Shown here one piece after another: positions 17,955 to 27,400 of a stretch of DNA of 42,624 nucleotides. The translations under genes were made by a program, and so were the position numbers. The first letter of the stretch is position 1; each line of letters opens with the position of its first letter. The stretch spans positions 1 to 42,624 of the forward strand of contig JAFGMU010000020.1 of the NCBI GenBank assembly GCA_016927395.1, given 5' to 3'. The DNA comes from Alphaproteobacteria bacterium. Lineage in GTDB: Bacteria > Pseudomonadota > Alphaproteobacteria > Rs-D84. The notes beneath the pieces are model-generated. The model was not told the origin of the DNA. It saw only the letters and a program-made list of their open reading frames with translations, and did not search any database.

Positions 17955-19667
17955 TTATCCCTGTGGGCAAGATCCAGTATTAATTTCAACGGTTACGTTG
18001 CGGCAAGATGAATTTGAAAGAGTTTTTGAATCGCACTTACTACTTCCATTACCAACGGTTTGTATATTTAATTCTGAAATTCCATTATTGGTCAGTATTT
18101 TCTTAACGCTTTCTGCACGTTTCAAACTCAATACATCGTTTGTTTCCTTGGAACCGGTTTTGTCAGTATTACCAGAAACTAAATAGCAAACATCTGTTGA
18201 ACTTATATCTTTGATTCTGTCATTTAAAATAGTTTTATAATCATCTTTTACTTCAAATTCATTCGGAGCAAAACTGTTGGAAGTTAGAGTTATTTTTTCA
18301 ATTTGTACAATGTTTGTTTCTGTTTCTGAAACTGTATTTTTGGATACAACAGATTTAAACATAGAATTCAAATTGTTATTATTTAATGAATCAAAATTAG
18401 TTTTTTTAGATTCTTTTACTTGGCAAAATACACCATCAATTTCTTTTGGCGGATTGCATACGCATTTATTATTTTCAACCAAATCAAATCCAAGTGAACA
18501 TAAACATTTGTTATCGGTTGTTGCATAAATATGTTCATCATTTCCGCAGTCAACTGTTGGTTTATCAACACAACCGTTTTCTGTATAATTTTTATTTTCA
18601 TCATTGCAAACGCAATTTTCCCCGACCAATTTTGCGTCGGTACCACAGTCTGGTTTTGTAACTTCTGATTTATTGTCGATTTCAGTTTGAATTTCCTTTG
18701 CGGCCGCAGCAATTTTTGCATATTTTGCGTTTATTTCATCGGAACTTTCCTGGGCAGAATTTTTATTTATCAACATATTTCCAGCAATTCCACCAACAAT
18801 TCCAGCACCTGCGACAAGTGCACCTGTTGTTACTTTTTTGGATGCCGCGGCTTTTTGGGCATACCAAGCATCGTCGTCACCAGCCGCACCAGTCAATGAT
18901 GCAGATACACTGGCAAATGCACCAGATTTTCTTTCTGCTTGGTCATATTCATATAGCCCAGTAGTTGATTTATCTAATATTGTTTCAGATTCAATTCCCG
19001 GCGCCATACCCAAAGCGGTTTTTGTATTTTTTAATTCATCTGCCAAGGTTTTGTATTCAGTATACATTGGCATTAAAACATTTCCGCCGGGCAGGGTAAT
19101 TGATTTTTCCCCGCCATTTATATTTTGACCCTGACCATAGTCACATTTGAAAGTTGCCAGATATGCCTTCATATCAGTTTCGGCATCTTTGTCAGATTTT
19201 TGTTCTGATAATCCTTGGGCCAATTGACTGCCCCCAATTCCGGTTGCACCAATAGATGCAGCCCCCAATAATTTATTTTCCGTAGAATTTTCTTTATCTC
19301 TCATCGCCTGGGCATTTGCCTCGAGCTCTGAAACTTTATCACTAGACACCGCATGTTCTTGTGAACTATTTGTTTTTTCGTTTATTTCTTGCTTTTGTTT
19401 TTCTTGATATTTTTGTTCCTCTTCTTTTTCTTGTGAACTTAACTGTTTGTTAAACTTCTTTTTAGCTGTTCTGATTGTTGATTTCTTATCATCATTTACT
19501 TGATTTGTTGCCAGTGTTACAAGATTTGTATTTTTTGTAATTTTACTATTCAATATATTTGTTGCATCTTTGATGTCAGATTCATATTTTGCCACAGCGT
19601 CTTCAAAAGAATCCGCAAAAGCAGTAACAGGAAGTAAAAATAAAAATACAAAAATCAGTTTCTTCAT
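17955..19667 (-). CDS. Secreted protein with glycine-zipper segments, EGF-like Cys-rich region and C-terminal OmpA-like domain
   Basis: Signal peptide MKKLIFVFLFLLPVTAFA; OmpA-like VSGNTDKTGSKETNDVLSLKRAESVKKILTNNGI...SNSSCRNVTVEI; CVCNDENKNYTENGCVD...CLCSLGFDLVENNKCVCNPP. Confidence 0.85.
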   Translation of the reverse strand: MKKLIFVFLFLLPVTAFADSFEDAVAKYESDIKDATNILNSKITKNTNLVTLATNQVNDDKKSTIRTAKKKFNKQLSSQEKEEEQKYQEKQKQEINEKTNSSQEHAVSSDKVSELEANAQAMRDKENSTENKLLGAASIGATGIGGSQLAQGLSEQKSDKDAETDMKAYLATFKCDYGQGQNINGGEKSITLPGGNVLMPMYTEYKTLADELKNTKTALGMAPGIESETILDKSTTGLYEYDQAERKSGAFASVSASLTGAAGDDDAWYAQKAAASKKVTTGALVAGAGIVGGIAGNMLINKNSAQESSDEINAKYAKIAAAAKEIQTEIDNKSEVTKPDCGTDAKLVGENCVCNDENKNYTENGCVDKPTVDCGNDEHIYATTDNKCLCSLGFDLVENNKCVCNPPKEIDGVFCQVKESKKTNFDSLNNNNLNSMFKSVVSKNTVSETETNIVQIEKITLTSNSFAPNEFEVKDDYKTILNDRIKDISSTDVCYLVSGNTDKTGSKETNDVLSLKRAESVKKILTNNGISELNIQTVGNGSSKCDSKTLSNSSCRNVTVEINTGSCPQG

Positions 19668-19681
19668 TATTCTTGTCACTT

Positions 19682-20251
19682 TTAAATTCCAAGTTTTCTT
19701 TCAAATTCAGATTTTGCAATTTGAACAGATGTGTTAAATTCTTCTAATGCTTGCTTTTCTGAATCTGTTGCTTGTTGTGTTGCCTCTGCTAGTTTTTTCT
19801 TGTCAGATTTGAACATATTCTTAATACCGCTACCGAAGCTTTCTTTTGAATTACTATTTTTTTCAATAGTTGTTTCTTTGTCTTCTGTTTTTTTATCTAA
19901 TAATTCCGAAGATGTTGTTTTTTCAGTTTTATCAATAGAAATATTTTTTTTATCAATGGAATCAGGAATAGTTATTGAGACAGTTTTGTTTTCTTTTGTT
20001 TTATTTTCTTCTGCGATAAGTAAGCAATGATTTTTTAAGTCTGTCATCATTTCACTATTATTAATACCACTTTTAGTTATGCAACCTATTGAATTTTCGG
20101 TTGTTGAACATTTTATATTTGGACTTTCATCAATACAGTATTTCTCACCAATTCGAATAGCGTCATCAAAACTTTTACTAAATGCACCAGCGCCAGTTGA
20201 AATCATAAATACTGGTATAAAAATAATAAAGATCGTTAATATTTTTTTCAT
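19682..20251 (-). CDS. Small secreted Cys-containing protein (about 189 aa)
   Basis: Signal peptide MKKILTIFIIFIPVFMISTGAGA; tightly packed between neighbours in the operon. Confidence 0.75.
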   Translation of the reverse strand: MKKILTIFIIFIPVFMISTGAGAFSKSFDDAIRIGEKYCIDESPNIKCSTTENSIGCITKSGINNSEMMTDLKNHCLLIAEENKTKENKTVSITIPDSIDKKNISIDKTEKTTSSELLDKKTEDKETTIEKNSNSKESFGSGIKNMFKSDKKKLAEATQQATDSEKQALEEFNTSVQIAKSEFERKLGI

Positions 20252-20252
20252 T

Positions 20253-21947
20253 TTACTTTCCACCTGATACCATCGAAGAGGTTATTCTAGTTGGAGCTTC
20301 TGGTTTTGGTACTGAAATACTAGTTACTTCAATCTGTTTCATTTCTTTTAAACCACTGCTAGCTTCTGTTGTTTTTTGTCTGGATGCATTCAGATTATTT
20401 TCAGCATTTTTTATATCCGTGCTATTACCACTTTTTAATGCTGAATTATAGTTATCCCTTGCACTTGCATACTCTTTTTCAGCACCTTCCATTTTTTCAA
20501 ATGCTTCGGCATTACCCTTGTTTATCTCAGAATTTTGCTTAAATACTTCATCTCTGTTTGTTTCAAGTTTAATTTCTGATGAATTATTTTTTTGCTCTTT
20601 GTTAACACTATTGTTTATTGTATCAGTTTTTCCTGTCGACGAAATATCAGATTCATTTGTTAAATCATTATCTTTGGCATCAGGATTTTTTTGACTCGTT
20701 GAACCTTCTTCCTTCTTTGCGGCGTCAACTGCTTTTTCTGCTTTTTGTGTATCCATTGCACGACTGATAGCACCAGATGAAATCGAACCTGCAGCAACAC
20801 CCAAACCAGCACCCAAAATCGCAGAAGATGCAGCAGTTTGTTCGCGTGTCAGTCGATACGCGTTTTCTTTGTATGTTGTCAAATCAACACCAAACCAATT
20901 TTGATCGCAATCAAAAGCATCACCAGCATATAATTTCTTTGACGCCATAGGATTTTTTGAATTATTTGCAAATAAATTTACTGTGAATACACAGTCTAAA
21001 CTGCGTTCATCAAACATTGCACCCAATGTTTTACATTGTTCTGCCATTTTTTCACGAAGCTCGTACAGACGTGCTTCGTCTTTGGTAACCTGGGCAGTTG
21101 CATTTGCACGTAATGTTCCAAATACCTGTTGAATTCTGCTGGTCATACCATTGTCAAAATTTTGGCAACCGCTAGCAACACTGGAGCAGGAGGCAATTGC
21201 AGCATCTGATACCGACTTTGAAATACATTGCGAAAAATTGGTTCCACATTTTTTTATTATACAACTGTTATAACTATTTCCACATTCGGTTGTTTTTGTA
21301 TAACCAGATATTTTCGAGTTATAATCACGGTCGGCCTTGATTTCTTTTGCAAACGCTGTAAATTCTTCGCCAGAACAATTTGTATCTGCACGGCATAAAT
21401 TTATTTTATTTCCCCAATCAGTATCACCGTCACCAGCACATTTTGAAAAATCGTTATCGCATTTTTGTCGCATGCAGTCGCGTAAATTTGTATCACATGA
21501 ATTTTTACCAGATGCCATCGCCGCGGCAGCGGTTTTTTTAGCAGTAGATATATTAGCAGCCGAATCCAGTGCAGCACGTTGATCCATTATCATCTGTTCG
21601 CGTGAATTGGCAACAGTGTCAGTTGAATTTGCAACTGTACCTGACAGCACAGCTTCGAATTGGGAAGATTTGTTATCAATTATATTACTGGTATCTTCTG
21701 TGACAGTTTCTTCTGGTGCTGGTTCTAAATCATTTGTTTGATTTTCATTTGAAACCACGGGCTGGGTTGCAGAAGAAATTCTGGCTGCATTGTTTGCACG
21801 TGGTGCCGCACGACTGGCCACAGCGCCCCTTTGAACAACCTGTGCTGCAAAAGATTCAGTAACTGCAGAAACAGCAAAGCAAGAAATCAAACAGATTCCA
21901 ATAATCCGATTTAATTTTAATGTAAAGATTGAATCATAAATCTTCAT
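20253..21947 (-). CDS. Secreted Cys-rich protein with glycine-zipper segment (564 aa)
   Basis: Signal-peptide-like N-terminus; CDTNLRDCMRQKCDNDFSKC and CGNSYNSCIIKKCGTNFSQC; SSAILGAGLGVAAGSISSGAIS. Confidence 0.85.
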   Translation of the reverse strand: MKIYDSIFTLKLNRIIGICLISCFAVSAVTESFAAQVVQRGAVASRAAPRANNAARISSATQPVVSNENQTNDLEPAPEETVTEDTSNIIDNKSSQFEAVLSGTVANSTDTVANSREQMIMDQRAALDSAANISTAKKTAAAAMASGKNSCDTNLRDCMRQKCDNDFSKCAGDGDTDWGNKINLCRADTNCSGEEFTAFAKEIKADRDYNSKISGYTKTTECGNSYNSCIIKKCGTNFSQCISKSVSDAAIASCSSVASGCQNFDNGMTSRIQQVFGTLRANATAQVTKDEARLYELREKMAEQCKTLGAMFDERSLDCVFTVNLFANNSKNPMASKKLYAGDAFDCDQNWFGVDLTTYKENAYRLTREQTAASSAILGAGLGVAAGSISSGAISRAMDTQKAEKAVDAAKKEEGSTSQKNPDAKDNDLTNESDISSTGKTDTINNSVNKEQKNNSSEIKLETNRDEVFKQNSEINKGNAEAFEKMEGAEKEYASARDNYNSALKSGNSTDIKNAENNLNASRQKTTEASSGLKEMKQIEVTSISVPKPEAPTRITSSMVSGGK

Positions 21948-22825
21948 TTTTGTTTATAATTTCCACAAGCTGTATCGTAAAAACCACATAACAAAGTAGC
22001 CATTGATTTTTCGGATTCATACCCGCTGGCGCATTTGTTTTTCATATTTATTTGGCAGACGGTTTTTATACAGGTTTCGCGTGCTTGGTTGTTTGTGCAT
22101 GCATCATTTACCATTTTTAAACCAGATTCGCGTTTTGATTTATAAGAATTAACAATTTTTGTAACCAAGGCTTTTTGATTAGCAATGGCAGAGTCACGTG
22201 ACTTCATCGACATTGAACGAACTTCGTTTATAGAGTTATCGCATCCACTGGCCTGAGCGGCGCATGCAGAAAAGAATTTATTAAAATCAGCATCGTCTTT
22301 GCACCCTGAAAAATCAGATCTACATGAATTTTCATCAGATAAGCATGTCATTATTTGTGCATTACAATCATCCGTACTTTTTGATTTTTTTAACGAAGAT
22401 GTCAAAGATTTTGTTTCAGCAGTTATTCCAGCGGCCTTGCAAGATTGTTCAATCAACTTATCATAAACTTTTGAAACGTCATCAGCGGTGCATCCCGAAA
22501 TCTTTTTAATACATTCACCAGTTGCCCACGCATAGCGCATACCTGGGTCTGTTGGCGCGGATTTTAAATCTGACTCTGATATGGTGTTTTTTGAAGATGT
22601 ACCAACGGATATGCTTTTCATACTTGTTATTTCAGCAGAACCAGCAGAAGATGTACCGCACAACTGACATCTACTGGCAGGATTTAATCCAATATTTAAG
22701 CTGCACGCAGAATCCAGGCATTTTGTAAGGTCATAATTAGAGCACGAAGCAACAGCGCCTGCTGCGAAAAAATCAGCAAGTATTAAATAGGTAGCAACTG
22801 AAAATAATTTGATAATGGACTTCAT
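21944..22825 (-). CDS. Secreted Cys-rich protein (293 aa), first gene of the operon
   Basis: Signal peptide; CNAQIMTCLSDENSCRSDFSGC; ATGA overlap with the next gene. Confidence 0.85.
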   Translation of the reverse strand: MKSIIKLFSVATYLILADFFAAGAVASCSNYDLTKCLDSACSLNIGLNPASRCQLCGTSSAGSAEITSMKSISVGTSSKNTISESDLKSAPTDPGMRYAWATGECIKKISGCTADDVSKVYDKLIEQSCKAAGITAETKSLTSSLKKSKSTDDCNAQIMTCLSDENSCRSDFSGCKDDADFNKFFSACAAQASGCDNSINEVRSMSMKSRDSAIANQKALVTKIVNSYKSKRESGLKMVNDACTNNQARETCIKTVCQINMKNKCASGYESEKSMATLLCGFYDTACGNYKQK

Positions 22826-22989
22826 TTCTCTCGTTATCTAATTCTATCAAAAAATACAACTCAGAGCAAAGAGAAAAACAACACCTGTAAAAATATTTAC
22901 AAATAAATTATTAGATTAAAATCCAGTTAAACAATATGGAATTTTTCCCAAAAATATGATATTCTGTTTTTATCCTAGGAATATAATCA

Positions 22990-23454
22990 ATGTCAGGTGA
23001 AGATTTTTATAGAAAAGAAAACATGAAAAAAACCGAAATAAAACAGTCGGGTAGTCTATATGTAAATCAAATAAAAATCGAAAATGAAAAAGATAATAAT
23101 CTAAAAAAAGCAATAACTGTCTTTTTTATAGTTAGTTTTGCTATTTCTATAACTATTAATATTTGGCAATCATTTGCAAATGATGAAGCATATAAGATTA
23201 CAATGGATTCGTTGGAAAGATTAAAAAAAGAAACAGAAAAATCAAGATTAAAAGACCAACAATTGAAACGCCAGTCTGATAAAGAATTAGAACAGTACAA
23301 AAAAATAAATAATTTAGAAAAAATAATAGAATATAAAGATTCTTTGAATCTTATAACTATCAGAAAATTGCAAGAAACCATAAAAAAATTCAATTTTGAA
23401 AAAGCTAAATTAGAAGCGGATTTTAAAAAAGATTATGCCAGTTATACTAGATAA
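22990..23454 (+). CDS. Hypothetical single-TM coiled-coil protein (154 aa)
   Basis: TM segment AITVFFIVSFAISITINIW followed by a long charged helical region. Confidence 0.7.
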   Translation: MSGEDFYRKENMKKTEIKQSGSLYVNQIKIENEKDNNLKKAITVFFIVSFAISITINIWQSFANDEAYKITMDSLERLKKETEKSRLKDQQLKRQSDKELEQYKKINNLEKIIEYKDSLNLITIRKLQETIKKFNFEKAKLEADFKKDYASYTR

Positions 23455-24350
23455 AAATATAATCCCAGTAATGTAAGATAGAAAATTCCGGTAAATCTGG
23501 AAATTTTCTTTTCCAACGATAATTGAAAAAAGAATAGGGCAGTCACCCCAATCATTACCCAAATATCAAAAGAAATAATGTATTTAGAAACGGTCAATGG
23601 TGCAACAATAGCAGCGGTGCCAACCGCCAAGGATATGTTTATTATGTTTGCACCCAAAATATTCCCTAAAACTATACCAGTACGTTTTTTTAATGCGGCA
23701 ATTATTGTGACCAATAATTCTGGTATTGATGTTCCGGTTGCTACAATGAAAATTCCCATAATTCTTTCGTCTAGATTGTAAGTGAAAGCTATTGATTCCA
23801 GGGCATTCATAAAATATTTGCTACCAATATAAAGACCAACTATGCCGGCAATCAAAGGTATTATAATTTTATATGGGTGAATGTATTCTTTTTTTATTTT
23901 ATTTATTTCCTGGGATGATTTGATTTTCTTTGCGATTATATAGGCAATAAAAATAAATATCAAAACCATACCGTCAAATTTTGAAACTGTTCCATCAACT
24001 ATTGTCCACAGCATAATAACAGCGGATAGCAGTACAAAATACAATTCCAGTTTTCTTTTTTGAAAATCGACAACCACAGGATGTAACAAAACACCAATTC
24101 CAAAAATTCCCAAAATTCGTATTATGTTTGATCCGATTGCATTTCCAACCGCCAGTCCACCGTAACCCTTGGCACTGGATAGTATTGAAACCAATATTTC
24201 GGGTGCGGTTGTTCCCAAACCAATAATAATAACAGATACTATAAATTCAGAAACTCGTATTCTTTTTGCCATGCGCACACACCCGCGAATTAACCAATTG
24301 GCGCCAAAAATCATAACAATCAAACTGGAAAAAAGAATAATCCAAGGCAT
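23442..24350 (-). CDS. Na+/Ca2+ antiporter of the CaCA family (YrbG-like)
   Basis: Two Na_Ca_ex repeats: GLGTTAPEILVSILSSAKGYGGLAVGNAIGSNI and VATGTSIPELLVTIIAALKKRTGIVLGNILGANIINI. Confidence 0.9.
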   Translation of the reverse strand: MPWIILFSSLIVMIFGANWLIRGCVRMAKRIRVSEFIVSVIIIGLGTTAPEILVSILSSAKGYGGLAVGNAIGSNIIRILGIFGIGVLLHPVVVDFQKRKLELYFVLLSAVIMLWTIVDGTVSKFDGMVLIFIFIAYIIAKKIKSSQEINKIKKEYIHPYKIIIPLIAGIVGLYIGSKYFMNALESIAFTYNLDERIMGIFIVATGTSIPELLVTIIAALKKRTGIVLGNILGANIINISLAVGTAAIVAPLTVSKYIISFDIWVMIGVTALFFFQLSLEKKISRFTGIFYLTLLGLYFYLV

Positions 24351-24464
24351 AGGTTGATTGTATCAAATTTATAAAAATTTTCAATAATGATAGAATTCTT
24401 ATTAGTAAATGAAAAAAATGCAAACCAATAACTGTTTTTTGTCTGGACAGGCAAAAATGTTTTA

Positions 24465-24473
24465 TGGTAAAAT
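24465..24473 (+). promoter_or_regulatory. Putative extended -10 element
   Basis: TGGTAAAAT 5' of the 1218-aa ORF. Confidence 0.4.
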
Positions 24474-24494
24474 TCATACCAAGAGAGAATTGTA

Positions 24495-27400
24495 ATGAAA
24501 TTTATAAAAATATTTATATTTGCTTGTTTTTTTGCCCCCAGTGCTTTGTTTGCGGCCACTGATTTCGAAGTTGCATCACAATTGTTGGCAGCTGCAAAAA
24601 ATGCGGACATTCAACAGGTCCAGGCATTGGTCAATAATGGTGCAAATATAAATTATGTTGATAACACTGGTTTGTCAGTTGTTTGTACAGCGCTGATGAA
24701 TAATGACGTTCGTGCAGCACAAATATTACAAATGTATGGCGCTGATGCTTCAAAGTGTGACCAGCAGATTAAAAGATATAATCAAAAATTACCAAAAGAA
24801 TCATCTGGTGGATTATTCAGCGGGCTATCGTCTGCCCAAAGCATAGCATTAGCGGCGGCGGGGGCCGCCGTTGTTGTTGGCGGTCTTTTATTTTTAACAG
24901 ATGCGCTGGATGCTGGTAATACAAATACTTCTTCGACAAGTACTGGTACAGATCGTCCAGGAACGGATACTGGAAATACTACTACTGCGACTGCGGCGTT
25001 TACTTTGCCATACGGTCCGGCCATGCCAAACGCAACTTCTGAAACTGCGAATTATACAACAAATTTGAATTATTACAGCCCAACAACAGATGGTTTAATA
25101 AAAGATAATTTTGCTTTGCTGACAAATACATATGCTCAGAATTATTTGTTGATGATGCATGGGTATTCGCCGTTGGCACGTGGGTATTTGGGAATGCGTA
25201 CTTTGCGTGATACAACTACGCGTGCCCCAATAAGCTTGGCGGGAAATAATCTGGGTTCCGAATCAGTACTAGGGGCCAGACCAGTTAATGTTGCACTGAT
25301 AACTGCAAATGGTGTTAATGCACTTTCAAAACCCGCTGGTGATATTTCCGAAACAACATCATCTTTGGATGATAAATTATTATTATGGACCACAACCAAT
25401 GTTAATGGAACGGCCGCCAGTGGTGCCAGCAATGATATGATTTCCAGTAAATATTATAATAATAAAATAACACGTGGCGCTGATAATAATTCTGCAATTG
25501 ATGATTCAACATCCGAAGATGCAACTTCGTTGTCGTTGTTTGATTTGGGTGGATATGGAACAGTTGTAAACAATAATTTTTCATCAGATATTGATGATTT
25601 GCTGGCAAAAATTGTTGGTGGAAAAGATTCTGGTTATACATCTGCCGACTATATGGGATTTATGCCAAATGGTCAGATGACAATTTTCAGAACCGGCAGT
25701 GGGGTTGGTATGAAGACTGCATCTGGCGCTGTTTCTGGAAATTATACTGACGAAGGCGACGGTGTATGGGGAACGGGTGATACATTGACTTTATACGGTC
25801 ATACATTGACAATAACAGTTGATGCAACTGGTTTGGGTTTTGTTGCAACCGATGGTACAAACACGTATAACGGTTATCGCGGAACAGATGGTTTGTTGTA
25901 TGTTGACAGCGACAGCAGTGGTTCTGTTGACCAGGCATATAATATCGAAACTGGTGGTAATTTGACACTTTCCAAGGAAGCAGGTGCAACAGATTATTTA
26001 AATTACAAGGCACTTTATAATGCAGGTTTGCTGTGGGCTGCTGGTGATTTGGCAAACGGTCGTTCAAAACCAGATGTTATTGCAAATGCAGATATAATTG
26101 AACCATTGCATGCAGCAGATGCAAAAACAATTTCTGATATTTTATCAGTGTCAGCAACAAGCCGAGAAACATCTTTTATTAACCTGATAAATCAATACTA
26201 TAATGTTGATACAACTGATGGTACATCTGGTGGGGATTCTTTGCCGGGAACATCTGCAACAAACTTTTTCGGTGGTTTGGGTTCTTCATTTTCACCAATT
26301 GTAATTTTTTCAACCGGCGCTTCTGTGACGGACAGCAGTTATTCGGGCAGTACCAAGGAAGCAACTTTTGAAAACGCGGCACCTTTGATTTACAGCAGCA
26401 TAGAACATTTGTTTATGTCAGTTGTTGCTGTGGGATTAACTGGTACTGGAACAAATGGTACTACCAGTGTTTCAGGATACTCTCCGTCTGGAAAAATTGC
26501 ACTGAGTCAGTGGCATGATACAACAACAAATACTTATTATAAAGCACGCACATGTGGAATTGGCGGCAGTGGGGCAAATGGAATTGATCCATGGTGTTTC
26601 GCAGCGGCGGGGGTTACAGATGAATTGGCTGTTGCCAGTATGGCTGGTGCAGTTGGTGCTGTTAAATCTGCGTTTGATTATCTGAATAATAAACAATTGT
26701 TTGCTTTGTTGGCATTAACATCGGATGGTCCATATTTGGGAACAAATTCGTCTGGAACTGCGTTTACGGCGACTACTTTGGCATCTTATTTACAGGGTAT
26801 GTATCAAATGCCAGCCGAGTATGATTATAAATGGCAATACGGTGGTGAAAACTATTTGGACGTTTTCAAAGAAGTTTTTGGATATGGAATGATAAATTTG
26901 GAACGTGCAACAAAACCTGGTAGCAAAATTTATTATTATGATGGTACAAATATTGTTTCAACCAGCGGGGGTGCATATTGGCGTGCTGCTTCGAATACAA
27001 TATTCAGATCTTCGATTATATTCAATCCGCGCACGGCATATATCAGTGCACCTTTCTACGACGTTTTGGAAAGCGTGGATGGAACTTTATCTTTGCCACG
27101 TATTTGGGAAAATGAATTTACTTTAGGAATATCTGATGAACGTGCTTTATATATGGGTGATGTTCTGGGTGAATTCCAGGTCAGTACAGATAAAATCCCA
27201 GAATATAAAGTTGGAAATATGACTTTGCAAATGGCGGTTTCACAGAAATCATATGATGACAACATGGGTGGACTGGATAATATGCAATTCGGATACAGTG
27301 TTGGAAATATGGAATTTGCAGCCGGATACCAGGGACACTTTACAGATGGAATGTCCAGATTTGATTCAACATCTAATCCGATTTTATCTTTGGCTTCGAA

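Noticed and set aside
25402-26382. Several minus-strand ORFs rich in Gln/His/Tyr opposite the 1218-aa gene
   Set aside because: Artefacts of codon bias on the coding strand; no independent start signals or domains.
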